A stretch of DNA of 64,000 nucleotides from Arctopsyche grandis (Eukaryota; Arthropoda; Insecta; Trichoptera; Hydropsychidae): NCBI RefSeq assembly GCF_051622035.1, contig NC_135360.1, positions 3,345,501-3,409,500 on the forward strand. Reading direction: 5' to 3'. A program made the translations under genes and the position numbers. Position 1 is the stretch's first letter. Every line of letters starts with the position of its first letter. Positions 34,640 to 45,380 of the stretch are shown here, in pieces. The notes beneath the pieces were generated by a model. That model was not told the DNA's origin. It ran no database searches and saw only the letters and a list, made by a program, of their open reading frames with translations.

Positions 34640-35170
34640 TTCAATTGCTCAAATCAAAATTGATCTTTCAAACTCTTCCAACTGAAACATTGTTATTTTG
34701 TCACTTTGACACTTTTCCACTCCACTCGTAACGTTTCCAAATCCGACCATTACCTTATGACTTTTTTTTCCTCTCCTCCACTTAATTAATTCGCAAGTAG
34801 ATCCAGAGTCAATTACAAATGCAATCCAAATAGTTTAAATTTTCCTCCAAAGAAAAAAAATTGCTTTAAAAATCCAAAGTAAAAAAAAAAACTATAAATA
34901 ACGTCAACATTCTTGCATAAACGTAACGTGAAGAGAGGAGGGGGGAGGAATACGATAGTTATAATGGTAATTGGACTATTCGTCACTTTTCCGTGGTCAC
35001 AAAGACATCTTTTGCCATGAAAATTTGGCACTCGAGTTCTCGTTAGTTCAACATATTGGCTACGTCCACACTACCGATATCTACACCCGATATTTAGACA
35101 TTTTTCCATATCCAGTTCCCATATTGCAACCTGTGGTTGCTCTTTAGGAACTGGTTCGTCACTTGCATTG
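34640..35170. other. 5' flank of micro-exon gene B with a dispersed repeat
   Basis: 34960-35050 (GTAATTGGACTATTCGTCAC...TGGCACTCGAGTTCTCGTTAGT) recurs in reverse at about 53690-53800 and partly at 58285-58345, so this is a dispersed element or a shared promoter-derived piece. The rest is AT-rich without coding features. Confidence 0.45.
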
Positions 35171-36760
35171 CTTAAAGGAAGCGTTAAAAATATTCTTAAA
35201 ATTGTTTCAACATTTGGAAACGTTGAAACAATTAATAATTTGTTTTTAAACCTCCAATTAATAATTTATAATTGTCGATATGATTCGAAATATTTTCGCT
35301 TTTGATATGTGCCAATATCATTGTTATATTTTGAAATTATTCTTTCAACACATTGGTTATTAATTTTCAACACATTTGACTTATTTCAAAATTAAAAAAT
35401 AATTGAAAATCTTTAAGCAAACTATCTTAAATTGAGCTCCTTCTTTACACTTCTGAAATTAATGCATCGCAGATAATATTATGAATATTTATTATAAAGT
35501 TTTCTTTTCGAATAAAATTAACTTCATCGCATATCTCTCCAAATTACAATTTTCATTTTTTACGTCTAGTGTCTTAATGTTTATGATTTTCATTTAGAAT
35601 GTTAGCATCTTTTTCAATTTCACCGAATTCATTTCTCGTGTTTTGAATAAATTCTGAAACGGATTTTATCAATCTTGTTCCCAGCAACGAATTGTGCTGC
35701 ATATTTTGTAATGATTTATTTGTAGCATTGATGCGCTGTAACAATTTATCCTACAAAGTATTATAGTTAGTAATGCAGTCTCATATTCATCGAAATAAAC
35801 TGCCAATTTTCTTGCCTCCAGTTTTCCCATAGGTTTTTCAAATACGGACGTACTGATTTTAATAATAGCTTCTTTAATATTTTGATTAAAAAAAAAAACA
35901 GTCTCTGCTCTAGACGTCCATCGCGTACTATTTATTCTTTTTAAATATTGGTTATTCAAAATATGACTTAAAAAAATATTCCATCGTCGAGTCGATGATG
36001 AAAAAAAAACATACAAAGATAAACAACAGATCGCCAATATCTCCGTTGTTTTTTTTTTCTAAGTTTATATCCATACGCCCATTAATTGGTAACCGTTTTT
36101 GGAAAGTTAACATCGATTTGAAATGAGCTGGCGAAGATTCGTGTTCTTTTAATCTACGTGTTATGTTTTTCCAATCGTTAAATCATGTTAACAATTTAGT
36201 TTTAGCTTGTGAAAATAGTTTACATACATAACAATAAATGGATTTGCTTTTTGCGGTTTCTCTATCTATACTCTACTTTTATTTTTTTTACGTATGGCAC
36301 GGTTTACTTATTAAAAAAAAGAATAATTTTTTCATATATATGCTCTGGCCACAATGCTAAATCCATAGGATAATCATTGGGAGCCATTACAGTATCATTT
36401 TTCCTCATTTTCTTTTTCAGAAAACTGTTCTTCAGTACTTTCAGGGGTCTGTACTTCAGACGTTGTAGGATGCTGCTCATTATTTTTTCCAAAGGGGTCT
36501 TCATCAGTTCTTCTAAAGGGCTGCGTTTCGATCCTTTCCATTGGATGGTCTTCGTTCCTTTCAGAGAGCTGCTCATCAGTTCTTCTACAGGGCTGTTTTT
36601 CGGCCCTTTCAAGAGGTTGATATTCATTCCTTTCAGGGAGCTGCTCTTTAGTTCTTTCAGAAGACTGTTCTTCAAGTTGTTCCGATATTCTGCCATTTTT
36701 AATGTAATTCATTAGCGAATTATTTTGTGATTTATCTAGAAATTTATCTAGAAAGGCCAA
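35170..36760 (-). mobile_element. hAT (ZMYM-like) remnant with a coding 24-bp repeat
   Basis: Minus-strand pieces: PMDLALWPEHIYEKIIL (about 36360), the usual start of the domain in ZMYM-type hAT proteins; NNQYLKRINSTRWTSRAETV (about 35940), the Trp motif of hAT transposases; and LARKLAVYFDEYETALL-like sequence (about 35800). In front of this is a 24-bp repeat encoding 8-residue units such as EQLPERNE, EQLSERNE, YQPLERAE, KQPCRRTD (36400-36690), about eleven units. Numerous stops; dead. Confidence 0.6.
36395..36690 (-). repeat. 24-bp minisatellite coding 8-residue acidic units
   Basis: In one minus frame about eleven 8-residue units follow each other, for example SSERTKEQ, LPERNEYQ, LSERNEDH, FRRTDEDP. 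A 24-residue super-repeat (…NE / …AE or IE / …TD) appears at least twice. A second frame is also open over the array, as is common for repeats without stops. Confidence 0.75.
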
Positions 36761-36957
36761 ATAATCGACGACGGTGAGCGCAATTATCGCAAAGCTTTGT
36801 ACTTTACATAAAAAAATGAAAAGAGAAATGCATAGGAATTTCCTAATTATAATTTTTCTCAGAAGGATTTGGAGGCCCCTTAAATTTAGAGGCCACAGAT
36901 ATGCGCCAATTTTGCTGTTCGATAGTCCACCGCTGATTACAACCACTTTTCTTTCAG

Positions 36958-37124
36958 GTCCAATGGAGAGGCTGCGTCCTCAATAACTGAGTAAGTCACC
37001 GATTAACATACACATGTATATTATTCCCATAATATTATCAATTCTCGGATATGCGAATAATCGCTGTAATTTCAGTTTCAGCTCGGATAGCTGGATAAAT
37101 GGATTTCATCGTATGCTGATCTAA
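36958..37124 (+). pseudogene. Micro-exon set C (right arm), last two exons only
   Basis: Exon 36958-36990 (CTTTCAG|G ... CTGA|GTAAGTC, SNGEAASSIT) and terminal exon 37082-37124 (TTTCAG|C, SDSWINGFHRMLI, TAA). Both are in the same phase as sets A and B. The upstream exons are missing, replaced by the hAT remnant at 36760 and below. Confidence 0.6.
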
Positions 37125-37576
37125 CAAATTCAAATTGGATTGTTTCCAAGTCGAAAAACGTTTTATCTTTGCAGGTTTTCTTTCCTGTTCCTTTCATTTA
37201 AATATACAATAACTACCAGATATGTATGTTAGCGTCAGTTTTACGTTTTTGAAAGGGCTATCATAACTTTTATCTATCATGACTTTTACGATTCATCTCA
37301 ATCCGTTGAGCGGCTTATGAGACAATTGAATCCAAAAACTTAAGAAAAGACCTAAAATTTAATACACATTATTTAAAATATCCAGTTCGAATTTTCATTC
37401 AATGCATTTAGTATAAGATAATATTATAGATAAGAGTTAAAACCAGTGTCAACAATCCTTCTTCCATTTTTAATAATCAGTTGTTTTTTTGTGCGGTTTT
37501 CCACTATCATTGAAATTATCTTGAAGAAAATACATTTTTCGGTTATTAATCAATTCTTATTAATTGCTTACTTAAG

Positions 37577-37750
37577 ATTTTATTCCTTTTGAGTGCAAAA
37601 TATGTATGCATGGCGGATTTGAGTAGTTTGTCGAATTCTATTATCGATGATCTTAATTTTAATTTCAAAATGTGTTTTATCTGTGAGAAGACGATTATTT
37701 TAATATCGGATGAGTGTTTATTTCCATGCGGTTTTTCATTATTATTGTAA
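37577..37750 (+). pseudogene. Broken Cys-rich exon, right arm
   Basis: After CTTAAG the frame reads FIPFECKICMHGGFE and stops, because of four extra bases compared with the left copy. The rest (KMCFICEKTIIL...CLFPCGFSLLL) persists in another frame. The left-arm copy is open. Confidence 0.6.
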
Positions 37751-38683
37751 AAACATGTTTGTCTGTAGTATAATGCCACATCCGCGTAAGTTCGTTTCAA
37801 AAAACTAGAAAAACTGTTTTTATTCCTGCAAAATATGTGAATATCGCATTAACAATTCAATCATTTGAAATTTCAGAAATCGAAATCCAAATACCAATCC
37901 AGACACAATATCACTCTTAAATATTTTTGTTTATTTAAAATAAATTAGATCTTCTCAATGATTATGAATAAATAAATAAATAAATTAACTTAACGTTTGT
38001 TTATTTTAACCTTATTTTAATTACCTTAAAAATAAAATCGTTGACTTGCACGTATTTTGATTTGCTTAAATATTTATTTTTATTTCAATTTTTAATCTCA
38101 TTTTTTTATTTAATTGGTATGTTTGTGTATGAAATTCTTATCAATGCACTATGAATGTACTTACTCTTTATTTATACCTATGTATTTCACTACCAATAAT
38201 TCGATAAATTGGGTAAATGGCAATTTAATTCCATTAATTTTTTTTTATATATTTTGTATATCACAATTATTTTAATTTTTAATAATTTTATACGTTGGCA
38301 AAAAAAGTCGATCATACCATAATATAATAATCGAATCATGGCAAAACGTCGGAGTCAGTAAATTCTGATCCGACTCCACAGCCCTGATCTAAACTAAAGT
38401 TCAATTATATATTCCCCGTATGTTGGTCACCTGTCATGGCATTTATGAGAAATAATTAACTTCAGTAAATAATTAATATACGTTTCAAGGCAACGAAAGG
38501 GTTGAGATATCCTTATCTATCGAAATAAAACCGCAGAACGACAGTGCTCCACATTATTCGCTGCTATTCTTTCCAATTGGTAAGTCGAACTTTATAATGC
38601 TCAGCACTTATATTTATATTGTCTTTTTATATAATTTTCAACTTTGTTTTTCTGGAGAAATCTAAGAGAAAATCAGAAACAAG

Positions 38684-40999
38684 ATGTTCGTAGTGAAGGC
38701 GAGTTCCAATTATGCTGCAAAACGGGTGGAGTATTTGTATGAGGCCATGCAACAAGATAAGAAATGCGACACCGCTTTTACTGTTCGAGGCCGAAAGTAT
38801 CTTAATTCGAATTCAAAATTATTTAAAATCCGAATTGTTTCGTCAGTTAAAATTATCATTTTACATAATTGCAGCTTCCCCGCGCACTTGATCGTTCTAA
38901 TGGCGTGCAGCGAATTCTTTGGGACAAACGAAGGTCATGTGGAGAAGATCTTTTCGGATTTTAACTACGAAATCATCGAAGCAATCCTGAAGTATTGTTA
39001 CACTGGAGAAATAAGTAAGAGTTCATAAACATCAAAAGTAATCAATTATTTTCGTCTTCAAATGTAATAATCTGAAATATAATTTTAGGTATAGACGAAA
39101 AGCACGTCGAAAAATTAATGGACCTAGCCACCCGACTGGAAGTAAAAATTCCAAAGCAATTTAAAACAGTCGATCTTTCAAACTGTTTGGAAGTTTTAGA
39201 ATCAACGGGAGATTCCGAATTATTAAAAAAGGCAATGGATTTGACTTCGGAAAACTTCGAGACGGTGAGTGTTGATTATATAAAAAAATATGTTACTTAA
39301 ATATTTTTCAATTCCACTTCTGTTTCAGTTGCACAAAACTCAAGGTTTTCTCAATCTGCCGCTCTTCAGCGTGATCGAAATATTGGAATCGAATGATTTG
39401 TTCGTGTCTTCCGAAGAAAGCGTATTCAATGCTGTGAAATTGTGGGTAAATCATGATGATGCGAACCGTAAAAGTGACTTGGCACAGCTGATGAGATTCG
39501 TGAGGTTATCCTTGATGCCGTTGGAGGTATTTGAAATTAAATTAATGTTACAGTTTAGTGATAAAAATCATTTGATAATGTGTTATATTTTCAGTTTTTC
39601 GCCAATGAAGTAATGACGTTCTGTAATTTGTGTGCAGAGTGTATGACCACTATTAGACAAGAAATTATAAACAAGAATGATAAATCTTTCGTCCCAAGAG
39701 AGACCCCTCGTAGAATAATACAAAAAATGGCACTGGTTGGGGGATGGAGAATTAATGTGAGTTTTGTATAACAAGTGTAATATTTTGATTGGATTGTAAA
39801 TTATTTTATTGCATAACGTGTTTTCAGGAAGCAAACACCATCGATATATTTGACGGATTAAAGAACAGTTGGACTGTATCCAAAAATATTGGCATTAATA
39901 AAACATGGTTTGCGTCTGTCCTCGTGGGATATTGGATCGTTATCATCGGCGGATTAAAATCACAAGCTTTATTGACTTCAGTAACGTTTTCCGGTGTTGC
40001 GAAGTACCTGCTTAGAGATATCGGAATATAACCAATTTATTTGTTTTAGGAGGTAGAATACATCGATTTGAAAAGCGGTCAGAAAAAGCCATTGAAGCCA
40101 TTAAATCAAGCTCGTCGTTCTTTCTCAGCAGTGACACTTCGGCGCGGTTCGTCCACGGATGTTTACGCCATTGGTGGTTATGGTGGAGGCTATTTATCTT
40201 CAGTGGAAAGGTGATTAAATTGCAATCATTTCATCAGATCGATTGAAAGAGAAATTGACGATTATTGATTTCGATTAGGTGGAGCAGCAACACTGGGGAT
40301 TGGGAGATCATCGCTCCATTGTTGGTGGCAGTTTATGGGCATAGTGCTTCTGTCATCGCCGATAAAATATACATAACAGGCGGGCTTACAAGTGAATGGA
40401 TATCCTCGAATAAAGTGCAGATATATTCAGTGGAGACTAATTCTTGGACTTACCGCGCTCAGATGATTCAGGGAAGATATAATCATTCGGTGAACATCGA
40501 TTACTTTTATTCACAACTATCTCAAATAATATACAATTCGCCAAAATAAAATTTTGATTTCACCATTTTAGAGCGTCGCATTCAAAGGGAAATTTTACGT
40601 CGCTGGTGGATATGATTGGGAAACTTCTTCTCGTTTAGACAGTGTGGAGCATTACGATCCGAATGCAAATGTGTGGACTGCATTCACCAAACTAACGCAA
40701 GCTGCATCCGGAATCAGTCTCGGCTGTTTCCAAAATAAACTGTTTAGCATGGGTGAGTTTATTTTACAACTTAAGTTGAATTTATGGGTCTTAAATGTGG
40801 AATTAATTTATTGTTTTGATTTTCAGGTGGATTCGATGGAAAAAGTTATTTAAGTGATGTTTGGGAATACGACGAGACGAACAAATCTTGGAAAGCTTCA
40901 ACTAGTCTAAGCAGAGAGAGAAGATCTTCAGTTGCACATGTCATTCCATATGATTCGATTATTTGATCGACTGCAGTTTTTTTGTATTATTTGACATGA
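38684..40999 (+). CDS. BTB-BACK-Kelch protein, right copy (KLHL-like, 10 coding exons)
   Basis: Exons 38684-38796, 38875-39014, 39089-39264, 39329-39526, 39595-39756, 39828-39980, 40050-40210, 40279-40489, 40572-40752, 40827-40999. They have the same exon sizes and phases as the left copy, except exon 8 (211 versus 220 nt, three residues fewer) and the last exon. Exon 10 has a (GA)n run two bases longer, which replaces the last residues (…VIPYDSII in the left copy) with a different tail and moves the stop to 40997-40999. BTB, BACK and six Kelch blades are all present. Differences from the left copy cluster around the Gly-Gly turns: GGYGGGYL versus GGFDNDCL, GGLTSEW versus GGETSENGKT, GGYDWET versus GGFDRQT. 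The predicted role is a Cullin-3 adaptor with altered substrate face. The leader-intron acceptor AG seen in the left copy is TG here. Confidence 0.88.
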
Positions 41000-41155
41000 A
41001 ATAATCATTAAATGTACTTTTTGAATTTTTAATGTATCCAAATGTTTGAATAAATACATAATATGCAACAACTTCTCAAAATATATTTTATTTTTCGGTC
41101 AATATTTAATGTTTATTTACATGAATAAATAATATTGTCTAAATGAACTGACCGG

Positions 41156-41630
41156 ACCCTTTAAATATCTGTGCTCTTCACGATTTCAGTTATAATTCCT
41201 TTTGTCAATGTGATTCAAATATAATAAAAAAAATCATTAAATTTAATTAGCCAGAAGTGGGATTTTTTCCTCTTAGAAAAGTCAAAAATGTTGTGAATAC
41301 ACGGTTTTTTTTACCACACCCCTGAACGTATCAAGATGAAAATTTATATTTGTATTCTTTATGTACTAGCATTGATAAGGTTTTGGTCAGAAAGCAATTT
41401 TAATTAAAACATTAAATCCACCGCATTCGTTGTTTTGTGTGGGATGGGCGTCTGCAAATAAAAATACGAGAAATAAAATCATTTTTGATATAACTGATTC
41501 AGTAAAATATTAATTTAAAATCTTTCTTGAAAACAAAAAATAAATACGAACTTTCGGAAAAATAATCTGTTTTTGTGACAAAATAAAGTAAAGGAGACCT
41601 TTCTAACGATTCGCTCCATAATGCTACGTA
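41156..41630. other. AT-rich non-coding stretch
   Basis: Right of the duplication arm I see no gene and no clear repeat apart from simple AT-rich runs. Confidence 0.4.
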
Positions 41631-41631
41631 C

Positions 41632-42535
41632 GGACCAAACCAACGACGATTTTGGGCCAACTTTTAAAACCAGTAGCGTACAAAATATCGAAATAAAAAT
41701 TAAATTAAAAAATTGAAATTATATATCAAAATTAAGCTAAAGAGCGAGATTGAGCTAAAATTAGATCATCGTTGATGTTTTGAATTACAACAATGTTTTG
41801 AATTACGACGATACGCATTTACAACCAGAGAAATATTAGCGAGAAAAAAAATCTTATTATTTCTTAAAAGTCGACACGATATACTACTGTATTTCAGCCG
41901 CCGATGAAAAATTTAACAAGAAAACCGTCGGTGATTTGTCCAAGGGTTTTTTTTCTTTCGTCGAAATAAAATTAATAATCACACATTATCCGATAAATTT
42001 TACCTCTGAGATGGATTTAATTATTTGATTTATTTCGACGAGAGAAACAATTGAACACTAAAAAAATTTCGATTGATGTACCGACAACGCAACGGATTGC
42101 GACGATCGCTGGATCACCCGTACTTATACATGATATATTCTCATTAACTGTGCATTACGGGGAAGTAAAAATAATAATTCTTTGATTTTTTTTCGATCTT
42201 AGTGCGTATCTTCGTAAGTCAAACTATCTTCGACAAACAAAAGTCGAGGATTACCTGTATGTGATTGTTGATGATCTAATATTAGGTCAATCTCGAAAAT
42301 TTATTTAAATTGGGCATGTTCTGTTTTAACTTTCAATATTTAATTTTAATTTTAATATAATGATTATAATTTTATTTTGGTATTTTAATTTAATTTTAAT
42401 ATAATAATAATAGTTTTAATTTTGATATTTAATTTCAATTTTTAAATTTAATTTTTATTTCGATATTTTGTACGCTACTGATTTTATCCTACTGGTTAAA
42501 AAGTTGACCCAAAATCGTCGTTGGTTTAGTCCGTA
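41632..42535. repeat. Foldback element with about 95-bp inverted ends
   Basis: CGGACCAAACCAACGACGATTTTGGG...CAGTAGCGTACAAAATATCGAAATAAAAATTAAATT at 41634-41710 is repeated in reverse complement at about 42437-42535. The interior is AT-rich and has no coding content. Confidence 0.6.
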
Positions 42536-43235
42536 AGCACAATAAGATGAACAATTTCTAAAAATTTTACCCAAGGCATACCACTTAAAAACCAAAATAT
42601 ACTTGCTTCGAAATAATAATAATCTTTTTTTTTCAAAGCACTTAGCAGCGATTATTTTATTAGTTACTAAGCTACCCAAAAGTAATATAAGAAATAAACG
42701 TAGTTTCACAGATCCATAGTCTCATTAATCATTAAATTCATAATATTTTCTAAATTCAAACTATTCCTAAATTTATGGGGGGGCGAGTGTACCCCAAATG
42801 ACGTCCCTGAAAAAATTGCACGTGCAGATTAACAGTGGGAATACCATCGTTGACTTAAAATTAAAGTAAATCTTCTGGCAATTGTATTTTCGGTTCCGTT
42901 AATTCTACGAAGGGAAGTCATAAACAAATTACCGTTTCAGTTGTAAATACAATGAGGTGGACCTTTCTAACAATTCACTCCACAGGTCGAACAATTTCTA
43001 AGAATTTTACCCAAGGAATACCATTTAACAAAACAAAATATAACCATTTTTTACATAGCTTTATTGCAGCGATTCTATTTCTGGCCTAGTCTATGCTACT
43101 CAAAAGTAACATAACATAACAATCATATTATTTCATTGATCGTTAAATTCTTACTGCTTTGTAAATTCACACTATTCCAAAACTAAGGGATGGCAATTGC
43201 CATCCCATGCCCCCCCCCCCCCAAATGACGTCCCT
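42536..43235. repeat. Tandem duplication of an about 260-bp segment
   Basis: AACAATTTCTAA(A/G)AATTTTACCCAAGG(C/A)ATACCA through CCAAATGACGTCCCTG occurs at about 42550-42810 and again at about 42985-43238. The copies are diverged and the second has a poly-C run (43207-43220). Non-coding. Confidence 0.7.
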
Positions 43236-43238
43236 GCT

Positions 43239-44404
43239 CGGGAGTGAGGAATAAGCGGAGAGCGACAGATGTGTGCTCTCCAGCGACCGAAAACGAACAG
43301 ACAGAGTGAGCTGGACGCTTCGCTGCCGCCAGTAAAAAAAACAATAACAAAGGGCCAACTTTAGTGGATCGTAAGGCCACGAAAGCCGAACATGAGACAA
43401 TTAGCCGCAACAATTCTGTACAATAGAAATTTTGAATGAGATATTTTAGATATATACTGAAACTCAATTATTGTTCATACTAAGTGTCTGATGGTCGGCT
43501 TTCGTGACCTTACGACCCACGATTTGGCCGATGTGTTTTGGGTGTTGGCCACCCTGGTCAGCGCCCACTGACAGCGCCAACGGCTGCTGCATAAACACGC
43601 AGTTCGCTCCTCGCCACCGAATCACCTGCTCGATCACTGGTGATGTTTGACTATACTTGGAGACCAGCTCCAGTATCCGTCCGGTGTGCACCAGAGGAAG
43701 CCTGGTCTGTCTTCGTCCAGAAGGCAGACAAATCAGCTACGCGTGGCTAACCTCAAAAGCACGCGTGGTTTCTTTGTCGACTCCCACCCCCCCCCCCCTC
43801 TTTCCCCCTGTTTGCTCTATGTACATTCAACGAGAAAATATAATCATTGTGATCAGATTTGCGACCTGTTTCATTGTTATATAATCTCCCGCCATGTTTC
43901 CACATCACGCATACCACGCACACTGTACGAAAGAGAAAGGAACAGAGCAGAGCAGCCATCATCAGCAGAGACCAGACCACCGACGACGAAGGAAGGCACC
44001 GTGAGGAAACCAGCCCCGCCCACGCTTACCACGAGTTATCTCACAAACCGACATCAGGTGGCTCTCGATTGAGAACCCCTGGCGTCCGTACAATTATATA
44101 GACGGAAAATTTAAAACAAAGAACAAAAATTAAAGCACAAGTTATTAAAAAGTTATATTTTTTCTTTTTGTTCGAAATGTTTTTGAAATTCGAGATTATT
44201 ATTTTATTTTTTCGAAATAATATTTTTAAAATCCTAGTAGTGATATATATTATCAGAAATTGAAATATTAAAGCGTCTCGTCTCCAAGCTATAGAAATTA
44301 AACGCGCACATATGCACGCCCCGGCGCCTGGCCAAAAATTCAAAACGCGCATTTATGCGCGCCTCGGGCTCCACGTGTTAAGATTCATATTAAGACTGAA
44401 CATT
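43239..44404. repeat. Dispersed repeat, copy 1 (related to 53940-54405)
   Basis: About 43600-44095 (CGAATCACCTGCTCGATCACTGGTGATG...TCGATTGAGAACCCCTGGCGT) aligns with 53940-54405, including the poly-C run and the CCGCCAT block. The sequence at about 43350-43420 (GATCGTAAGGCCACGAAAGCCG) recurs inverted within 43490 and again near 58555. It may be LTR-derived, but I find no clear ends. The small open frames here have no family features. Confidence 0.5.
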
Positions 44405-44732
44405 TGTAGGCATATGTACAACTTAAATGATCTCATCAGGTCACTGCGACACATATCCAGGAAAGTCATTAACGCATGGCACACGCACACTTCAACCAAG
44501 AACAAAATATGTGCACACGACACACTTCAACCCAAAACGTTTATAAACCAACGCAGCAACCTCCACTGGCAGAGTGAGCCTCTGCAGTTCATACAGATCA
44601 CTTCTCCGAAGAAACCTCTTCGTACATACAATAACCATTGTACCAAATTGAACGAAAATAAACGATCCTCTTTCAAACTTAACTGAATTTCCATAGGCCG
44701 GGAAACGGTCGAAACCTTTCACTCGTCCTACA
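44405..44732 (+). repeat. LTR fossil related to the solo LTR at 60184-60737
   Basis: Starts TGTAGG and ends CCTACA. It shares CAGAGTGA(G/A)CCTCTG.AGTTCA, CACTTCTCCGAAG, CTTCGTACATACAATAACCATTGTA and AAAATAAACGATCCTCTT (with a polyadenylation signal) with 60184-60737. No target duplication is visible. Confidence 0.55.
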
Positions 44733-44802
44733 ACCGGTGACCACCGACCACCTGTTCTATACATTTATATGTAGATATTGGCGCCGTCCACACACAAGAT
44801 AT

Positions 44803-45216
44803 TGTTGCGTAGGGGTGGGTGGAGGATCCAAGTAAAAGGCCAACAGTCGTCTCACAGCATTTATTGATGATTAAGGAGATACACGCACTGGCAGTGCTCC
44901 GTCCAGAATGTCTTGATATCGCCTAAGTATCGCCTTATAAGGGATAGATCTCTCAAGACATCTTCGACGTCTAATTTGTTTACCTATTGTTATGGTCACG
45001 TACGGATATGTCTTCCCCCGACATTCGCTCCCACGGCACAGGTCAATTCTGCGAAAGGACCAATACCAGCCAACTCGGTCGCCATTGTTTAGCGTACATG
45101 CACTTAGCTTGTCGCTAATCCTTAAAACCACTTACACCGGTCTCACGGTCTCTCAGGACGCTACCCGGCCTAATCCGATCGCAATTACTCGGCGGCTCTT
45201 TTTAGTATACGTAACA
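44803..45216 (+). repeat. LTR fossil of the TGTTGCGTAGGGG family
   Basis: TGTTGCGTAGGGG...TACGTAACA with TG...CA ends. It aligns with 15963-16330 and, inverted, 46529-46913. 45217-45380 may be an adjoining internal piece. Its right side abuts the remnant of the first exon of ZAD gene 2. Confidence 0.7.
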
Positions 45217-45380
45217 TTGCCCCCCTCTTAGGTCAAATCGTCCCGATTGACCAACAAATCCTAACTGATAAATCTACCGTAGTAGTTACATTAATCTCCG
45301 ATATCAGTCACAGTTACATTTACAATTATAGCCGTTATCTTTACAGTGCATACAATAGCGCGTCGTTACAATGGAAACAA

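Larger units (their letters stand above)
36935..41155. repeat. Right arm of the large inverted duplication
   Basis: Reverse-complement partner of about 23345-27410. It carries micro-exon remnants, a broken Cys-rich exon and the right Kelch gene, all on plus. Introns and flanks match almost as well as exons. Confidence 0.9.

Noticed and set aside
36304-36715. Overlapping frames on both strands over the 24-bp repeat
   Set aside because: Only one frame gives the regular 8-residue units and runs toward the hAT domain; the others are by-products of the repeat.
43647-44352. Several short frames near the poly-C run
   Set aside because: They fall in a dispersed repeat also found at 53940-54405, and their frames are not conserved between the copies.
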